Shown here: positions 21,183 to 25,270 of the stretch, piece after piece
Numbering within the stretch: position 1 is the first letter of the stretch
Layout of the letters: each line of letters opens with the position of its first letter
Virus record (IMG/VR): IMGVR_UViG_3300031951_001112
Span: 1 to 25,270 of that record
Source of the DNA: a virus
Length of the DNA: 25,270 bases
Direction: 5' to 3' (one strand)
Notes under the pieces: generated by a model
What the model was told of the DNA's origin: nothing
The model's input: only the letters and a program-made list of their open reading frames with translations
Databases searched by the model: none
Position numbers and translations under genes: made by a program

Positions 21183-21350
21183 ATGCCGTTAAAAGAAGGT
21201 AAGGGTAAATCAACAATTTCTAAAAATATTAAAAAAGAAATGGAAAGTGGTAAGAGTCAGAAACAAGCAGTGGCAATTGCCATGTCTAAAGCAGGTAAAA
21301 GCTTACCCAAACGAGGTGAGCGTACCGCTAAGAACAAAGCTAAAAAATGA
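21183..21350 (+). CDS. Small basic phage protein, 55 aa
   Basis: Starts MPLKEGKGKSTISKNIKKEM and contains KSQKQAVAIAMSKAGKS, a sequence style common in small phage proteins annotated as unknown near packaging genes. AAGGA lies 6 nt upstream of the ATG. Ends in an ATGA overlap with the next gene. Very Lys-rich; may bind DNA, which is inference. Confidence 0.82.
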   Translation: MPLKEGKGKSTISKNIKKEMESGKSQKQAVAIAMSKAGKSLPKRGERTAKNKAKK

Positions 21351-21613
21351 AACTAGCTTACATAATTTGGGAAGATGCTTCAGAGTTAGATGTTACAGCT
21401 TGGGCTGTACACGAAGAAGAGTTTGTGTATGTTCCAGTGTTATGTAAGCAAGTAGGGTGGGTTGTTTATGATGGCCCCGAAGGTATTATTCTTACGCAAG
21501 CAGTTACTAGTAATGGTGAAATAGCTAGGCGTAATCAAATACCTAAACAAATGATTAGGAGTATTGAATGGTTGACCGAACCAAGTTCCTTGATGGCAGT
21601 GGCAAGCGAGTAA
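21347..21613 (+). CDS. Hypothetical protein, 88 aa
   Basis: Translation is probably coupled through the ATGA overlap, since no ribosome site precedes it. Beta-rich (KLAYIIWEDASELDVTAWAV, FVYVPVLCKQVGWVVYD). Overlaps the small terminase gene by 46 nt. It carries a TTACTAGTAA palindrome as AVTSNG. No family recognised. Confidence 0.75.
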   Translation: MKLAYIIWEDASELDVTAWAVHEEEFVYVPVLCKQVGWVVYDGPEGIILTQAVTSNGEIARRNQIPKQMIRSIEWLTEPSSLMAVASE

Positions 21614-22047
21614 TATTACAACTCTTTAAAGAGTTTGCTCGTCCTGACGTTAAGTTTAAACCAGTGTATACGTTGCAACAGTGGAAAGAAGTGTTCCTTG
21701 ATTGTCGTGATCCGTCTGAATATCTTCCAGCACAAACCTTGTTAGGGGATTGGGAGCACTGGCTTGAAGTACGTAACCATGTCCTAATCAAACCCCATGT
21801 AGACAAGTGGCAAGCTGAGTTAGAAGTTAAGCTACGCTCTGAAGCTATTCAACAAATGAAAAGTCATGCTAAACAACCCGGAGGAACTGCTGCTGCCAAG
21901 TGGTTGGCTGATAAGGGATATGCCACAGAAGCCGTTAAAAAGCCTGTAGGAAGGCCTAAAAAGGAAGAGGTAGAGCTACCCCCTTTGCCAAGTCGTATTG
22001 CAGGTGATATAGCTCGTTTAGGAATTGTAATTGGAGGTAAACGATGA
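21568..22047 (+). CDS. Small terminase subunit (putative)
   Basis: 159 aa. Helical, with FKEFARPDVKFKPVYTLQQW at the N-terminus and AKWLADKGYA followed by an AT-hook-like KPVGRPKK (126-132). This fits small terminase subunits of T7-like phages that recognise DNA for packaging. AGGAG lies 6 nt before the ATG although the start is within the previous gene. Assignment rests on pattern and on the large subunit 0.9 kb downstream. Confidence 0.75.
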   Translation: MVDRTKFLDGSGKRVILQLFKEFARPDVKFKPVYTLQQWKEVFLDCRDPSEYLPAQTLLGDWEHWLEVRNHVLIKPHVDKWQAELEVKLRSEAIQQMKSHAKQPGGTAAAKWLADKGYATEAVKKPVGRPKKEEVELPPLPSRIAGDIARLGIVIGGKR

Positions 22048-22385
22048 GTTTAAATATTCAAGCTAAGTGGAATGCGTTACGCACTCTCGGGTACGCAGGT
22101 ACACAAGAGGATATGGAACTGTCGTTTTATTTAGCTAATGGTGCTACTAGTTATTCACTACGTGATGCTGAGATGCAGTTTTTAACTGCTAAAGGATATA
22201 CCACTGGTGCTGTTGAAGATGAGTGGAAAGCCTATCTACTTGCCCAAGGGTTTGTTGGTGCAGTGGATGACATGATGGTGAGTTTTTGGAATGATGTTGC
22301 CGATATTCTTGTTAACAACCTATTGCTAGAAACTGGCGATGCGTTGTTAAAAGAAGATGGCGGCTTTATTGTTTTGGAGAGTTAA
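22044..22385 (+). CDS. Hypothetical phage protein, 113 aa
   Basis: Starts in an ATGA overlap. The sequence SLNIQAKWNALRTLGYAGTQ and later KAYLLAQGFVGAVDDMMVSF show two related helical units (LxxxGYxG/LxxQGFxG), perhaps a degenerate repeat. Acidic. Located between the terminase subunits; a packaging or virion role is possible but not shown. Confidence 0.75.
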   Translation: MSLNIQAKWNALRTLGYAGTQEDMELSFYLANGATSYSLRDAEMQFLTAKGYTTGAVEDEWKAYLLAQGFVGAVDDMMVSFWNDVADILVNNLLLETGDALLKEDGGFIVLES

Positions 22386-22386
22386 T

Positions 22387-22656
22387 ATGCCATTTATGAC
22401 CAACGGTAAACGTGATTATAAGAAACAATACGAAAAGTATGATGGTAAAGAAGGTGTAAAGAAAGATCGGGCTAAACGTAACGGTGCACGCCGTATGTTG
22501 GAACGTGAAGGTAAGGTTAGCAAAGGTGATGGTAAAGATGTAGACCATAAGAAGCCACTAAGTAAAGGTGGCAGTGCTGGTCGTAGTAATTTACGTGTTA
22601 CTAGTAAGAGTGCTAACCGTAGTTTTGCTCGTAAAAAGAATGGAGCTATGAAATGA
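22387..22656 (+). CDS. Small HNH-type nuclease in packaging region
   Basis: 89 aa, strongly basic. The C-terminal half has DVDHKKPLSKGG (D53-H54), then NLR (N68) and ANRSFARK (N77), the HNH core order; the N-terminal half is Lys/Tyr-rich. HNH proteins beside terminases assist packaging in several phages, which is the likeliest role. It carries a TTACTAGTAA palindrome as RVTSKS. Confidence 0.82.
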   Translation: MPFMTNGKRDYKKQYEKYDGKEGVKKDRAKRNGARRMLEREGKVSKGDGKDVDHKKPLSKGGSAGRSNLRVTSKSANRSFARKKNGAMK

Positions 22657-22916
22657 GTGAAAAAGATAGCCGTTTAAAAACCGCTGGAGTAAGTGGTTAT
22701 AACAAACCTAAACGCACTCCTAGTCATCCTACTAAATCACACGTAGTCGTTGCTAAAGAAGGCGATAAAGTAAAGACCATTCGATTTGGTCAGCAAGGTG
22801 TTAGTGGGGACAAAGAACCTACAGCACGTCAAAAGAGTTTTAAAGCACGACATGCTACCAACATTGCCAAAGGTAAGATGAGTGCTGCATATTGGAGCGA
22901 CAAAGTCAAATGGTAA
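22653..22916 (+). CDS. Conserved phage protein, 87 aa
   Basis: Reads SRLKTAGVSGYNKPKRTPSH and FGQQGVSG, then RQKSFKARHATNIAKGKMSA and SAAYWSDKVKW. This sequence style is common in podoviruses next to the terminase; function is unknown. Basic. The stop overlaps the terminase start (TAATG). Confidence 0.82.
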   Translation: MSEKDSRLKTAGVSGYNKPKRTPSHPTKSHVVVAKEGDKVKTIRFGQQGVSGDKEPTARQKSFKARHATNIAKGKMSAAYWSDKVKW

Positions 22917-24439
22917 TGACTGAAAAAGAACTAGTAAAGCAAGCGGCAGAGGCAGACTTACTCACGTTTATTCGACTAGTTGCACCACACCGTGTATTAG
23001 GCGCTGTGCATGAAGAGTTGTGTGCTTGGTGGCAACGTCAAGATGCCAAGGATAACCAACTTGTGTTGCTTCCTCGTGACCACCAGAAAAGTGCAATGAT
23101 TGCCTATCGTGTGGCACACCACATTACTAAGCACCCTGAAGCTACGGTGTTGTACGTATCTGCTACAGCTAACTTGGCTGAAAAGCAGTTAAAAGCTGTT
23201 AAAGACATTCTATTATCTGACATTTATCGTTTCTACTGGCCTGAGATGGTTAATGAAATGGAAGGTAAACGAGAGCGTTGGGCTGCTGATGAGATTAGCG
23301 TAGACCACCCTAAGCGTAAAGCAGAGGGTGTTCGTGACGCAACTATTAAAGCCGCAGGTATTACAGCTAACGTAACAGGATTACATTGTTCTGTTGCTGT
23401 GCTAGATGACGTAGTGGTTCCTGATAACGCTTATTCTCAAATTGGTCGTGACCAAGTTAGAGCATTCTATTCACAACTATCTTCCATTGAATCTACAGGT
23501 GCTAAAGAGTGGGCTGTAGGTACACGTTACCATCCCGGTGACTTGTACAAAGATATGATGGAAATGACCGAGTCCTACTATGACGAGGATAAGGATGAAG
23601 AAGTTGAGTTAGAAGTGTATGAAACATTTGAACGTGTTGTAGAGACTAACGGTGAATTCCTATGGCCTAAACAACGGCGTACAGATGGTAAGACTTTTGG
23701 TTTTGACCAAAAAGAATTAGCCCGTAAAAAAGCAAAGTATTTGGACATTACTCAGTTCTATGCCCAATACTACAACAACCCTAACGCTGTGGAAACACAG
23801 CTTATTGACCGTAGTAGATTCAACTACTATGAAAGGGATAAGATTGAAAACTTTAGCGGTGCTTGGTACTTTGGTGATAAGCTTCTCCATGTCTATGCAG
23901 CTATGGACTTTGCTTACACAGTCAGTAACCACTCAGACTACACTGTTATTGCTGTGGTAGGTGTAGACGAAGATAATAACTATTATGTACTTGACATTGA
24001 CAGATTTAAAACAAACAAGATTTCTGTTATGTACGATAGGGCTGAATCAGTGTTTAGGAAGTGGCGCTTTAAAAAGATGCGTTGTGAGATTGTAGCTGCA
24101 CAGCGACTCATTGTAAGCCAGTTCCGTGACTACATGCGTAGTCAAAACATTGTGTTCACCATTGATGAATATAACCCTCCTAAGACTATGAACAAAGCAG
24201 AACGCATTGCTTCTATCTTAGAGCCACGTTATACCAACAATCAAATCTGGCACTACAAAGGTGGTAACTGCCAAGTGCTAGAAGAAGAACTCATTATGAA
24301 TAACCCTGAGCATGATGACGTTAAAGATGCTTTAGCGGCTTGTGTTGAGATTTGTAAGTCCCCTGTATCCAGTAGGTCATGGGGTAAAAAATCAAACATC
24401 ATTGCATTTAATTCTAAGTATGGGGGAGTAGCATTTTAG
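22916..24439 (+). CDS. terL: Large terminase subunit
   Basis: Packaging motor and nuclease, 507 aa. ATPase: a Walker A-like LLPRDHQKS (51-59) that has Asp and Gln where Gly is usual; Walker B VAVLDD (160-165); the coupling segment VGTRYHPGD. Nuclease domain in the C-terminal third with AAMDFAYT, the DYTVIAVVGVDEDNN strand pair and acidic residues near HDDVKDALA. T7-type architecture. Start taken at the TAATG junction; an ATG two codons earlier (22910) is equally possible. Confidence 0.95.
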   Translation: MTEKELVKQAAEADLLTFIRLVAPHRVLGAVHEELCAWWQRQDAKDNQLVLLPRDHQKSAMIAYRVAHHITKHPEATVLYVSATANLAEKQLKAVKDILLSDIYRFYWPEMVNEMEGKRERWAADEISVDHPKRKAEGVRDATIKAAGITANVTGLHCSVAVLDDVVVPDNAYSQIGRDQVRAFYSQLSSIESTGAKEWAVGTRYHPGDLYKDMMEMTESYYDEDKDEEVELEVYETFERVVETNGEFLWPKQRRTDGKTFGFDQKELARKKAKYLDITQFYAQYYNNPNAVETQLIDRSRFNYYERDKIENFSGAWYFGDKLLHVYAAMDFAYTVSNHSDYTVIAVVGVDEDNNYYVLDIDRFKTNKISVMYDRAESVFRKWRFKKMRCEIVAAQRLIVSQFRDYMRSQNIVFTIDEYNPPKTMNKAERIASILEPRYTNNQIWHYKGGNCQVLEEELIMNNPEHDDVKDALAACVEICKSPVSSRSWGKKSNIIAFNSKYGGVAF

Positions 24440-24440
24440 A

Positions 24441-24899
24441 ATGAGAACTCATAAAAAACAATACAGTAATGTTTGTGTAGAGTGTGGTACAGATTATTTA
24501 GCAGTACAAAAACGATTTAAATTTTGTAGCCCTACATGTGCACACAGAAACAATTATAACGCACGAATGTTAGATTATAAGTGGCGATTATCTAAATTAT
24601 TAGCTATGGCTAAAAATCGAGCACAAGAAAAATCAGTGCCTTTTAATTTAACACACGAACATTTAATTGAACTGTGGGATGAAAACTTAGGATGTTGTGC
24701 AGTTACAGGCAGGGATTTTGATTTAATGCAATCAACTAAACACTCTGTAAATATAAACGCACCATCTTTAGATAGAATTATACCATCTAAAGGATATACA
24801 GTAGGTAATGTACGATTAGTCGTATACATTTTAAACTGTGCTATGGGTGAGTATGGTTTAGATGAACTACGTAATTTAGCTAAAGATTTAGCCTACTAA
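24441..24899 (+). CDS. HNH endonuclease with N-terminal zinc ribbon (free-standing homing type)
   Basis: 152 aa. Zinc site C12/C15 and C29/C33 (CVECG, FCSPTC), then LGCCAVTG and PSLDRIIPSKGYTVGNVRLV (D111, N123, N132), the pattern of HNH homing enzymes. It is more AT-rich than the genes on both sides and sits between terminase and portal with 1 nt and 9 nt spacers, which suggests insertion of a mobile gene. No intron or split gene is visible around it. Confidence 0.85.
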   Translation: MRTHKKQYSNVCVECGTDYLAVQKRFKFCSPTCAHRNNYNARMLDYKWRLSKLLAMAKNRAQEKSVPFNLTHEHLIELWDENLGCCAVTGRDFDLMQSTKHSVNINAPSLDRIIPSKGYTVGNVRLVVYILNCAMGEYGLDELRNLAKDLAY

Positions 24900-24908
24900 G
24901 AGGACAAT

Positions 24909-25270
24909 ATGAACGAAAACGTACAAGTAAGTTTTGATGACGATAGCCTAGCAAATAAAATTGCTGATATGTGGGTTAAGTGGGACACTAACCGTGCCGT
25001 ATGGAAATCAGATCAGCAAGAGTTACGTAACTACTTGTTTGCTACTGATACACGTAAAACTAGTAACAGTAAACTACCTTGGAAAAACTCTACAGTAACT
25101 CCTAAACTAACTCAGATTCGGGATAACTTACATGCCAACTACATGGCTGCGTTGTTTCCATCTGAGACTTGGTTCTTTTGGGAAGCTACTGACAAGAGTG
25201 AAGAGTTAACTAAAAAGCGTTATGCCATTACTAACTACATGAAACAGAAGCTAAAAGCTTCTAACTTTCA
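24909..25270 (+). CDS. Portal protein (head-tail connector), N-terminal part
   Basis: First 120 codons only; the gene leaves the window on the right. Reads DMWVKWDTNRAVW, then LPWKNSTVTPKLTQIRDNLH and ANYMAALFPS, the start of T7-like portal proteins through which DNA enters the head. AGGA lies 4 nt before the ATG. Follows the large terminase, as expected. Confidence 0.88.
   Translation, partial: MNENVQVSFDDDSLANKIADMWVKWDTNRAVWKSDQQELRNYLFATDTRKTSNSKLPWKNSTVTPKLTQIRDNLHANYMAALFPSETWFFWEATDKSEELTKKRYAITNYMKQKLKASNF

Overview
The window is part of a lytic tailed dsDNA phage genome, most likely a podovirus with T7-like packaging. The evidence is tightly packed overlapping genes, a phage replication set, a fibre/tailspike module, a lysis cassette, terminase genes followed by a portal gene, and no integrase or repressor in view. 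Shine-Dalgarno sites and TATAAT-type promoters point to a bacterial, probably Gram-negative, host; the species cannot be read from the sequence.

Layout. (1) About 0-15.9 kb, minus strand: one long leftward operon, nearly all genes joined by ATGA/TAATG overlaps. In order of transcription (right to left) it carries small unknown genes, a VWA protein with an HExxH motif, its MoxR/CobS-like AAA+ partner, a deaminase, an HNH-AP2 homing endonuclease, a primase, a DnaB-like helicase, a family A DNA polymerase, an OB-fold ssDNA-binding protein, a Cas4-like nuclease, a metallophosphoesterase, ThyX, an HNH nuclease, MazG and the start of a B12-dependent (class II) ribonucleotide reductase. These cover dNTP supply (RNR, ThyX, MazG, deaminase) and replication. 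(2) 15.9-17.07 kb, non-coding divide: three near-identical leftward promoters with 11-bp direct repeats, leader hairpins, an almost pure A+T block flanked by G-runs (origin candidate), a terminator-like hairpin and an inverted repeat. (3) 17.07-20.2 kb, plus strand: tail fibre/adaptor, fibre and a beta-helix tailspike, GC-richer than the rest from about 17.76 kb. (4) 20.2-21.2 kb: two holin-like membrane proteins and an M15 endolysin. (5) 21.2-25.27 kb: small packaging-region genes, small and large terminase, a zinc-HNH nuclease, and the start of the portal gene.

Three observations stand out. First, a dispersed 10-bp palindromic family, TTAYTARTAA (ideal form GTTACTAGTAAC), has 22 exact copies plus many one-mismatch copies; it is densest next to the main promoters and absent from the tailspike module. 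Second, the HNH-AP2 endonuclease ends in a second, recoded copy of the deaminase C-terminus, as if the element had entered the zinc-binding PCxxC codons and supplied a replacement 3' end to the split gene. Third, three tandem promoters lack a -35 box but share two TGTAAG repeats 11 bp apart, the geometry used by OmpR/PhoB-type activators.
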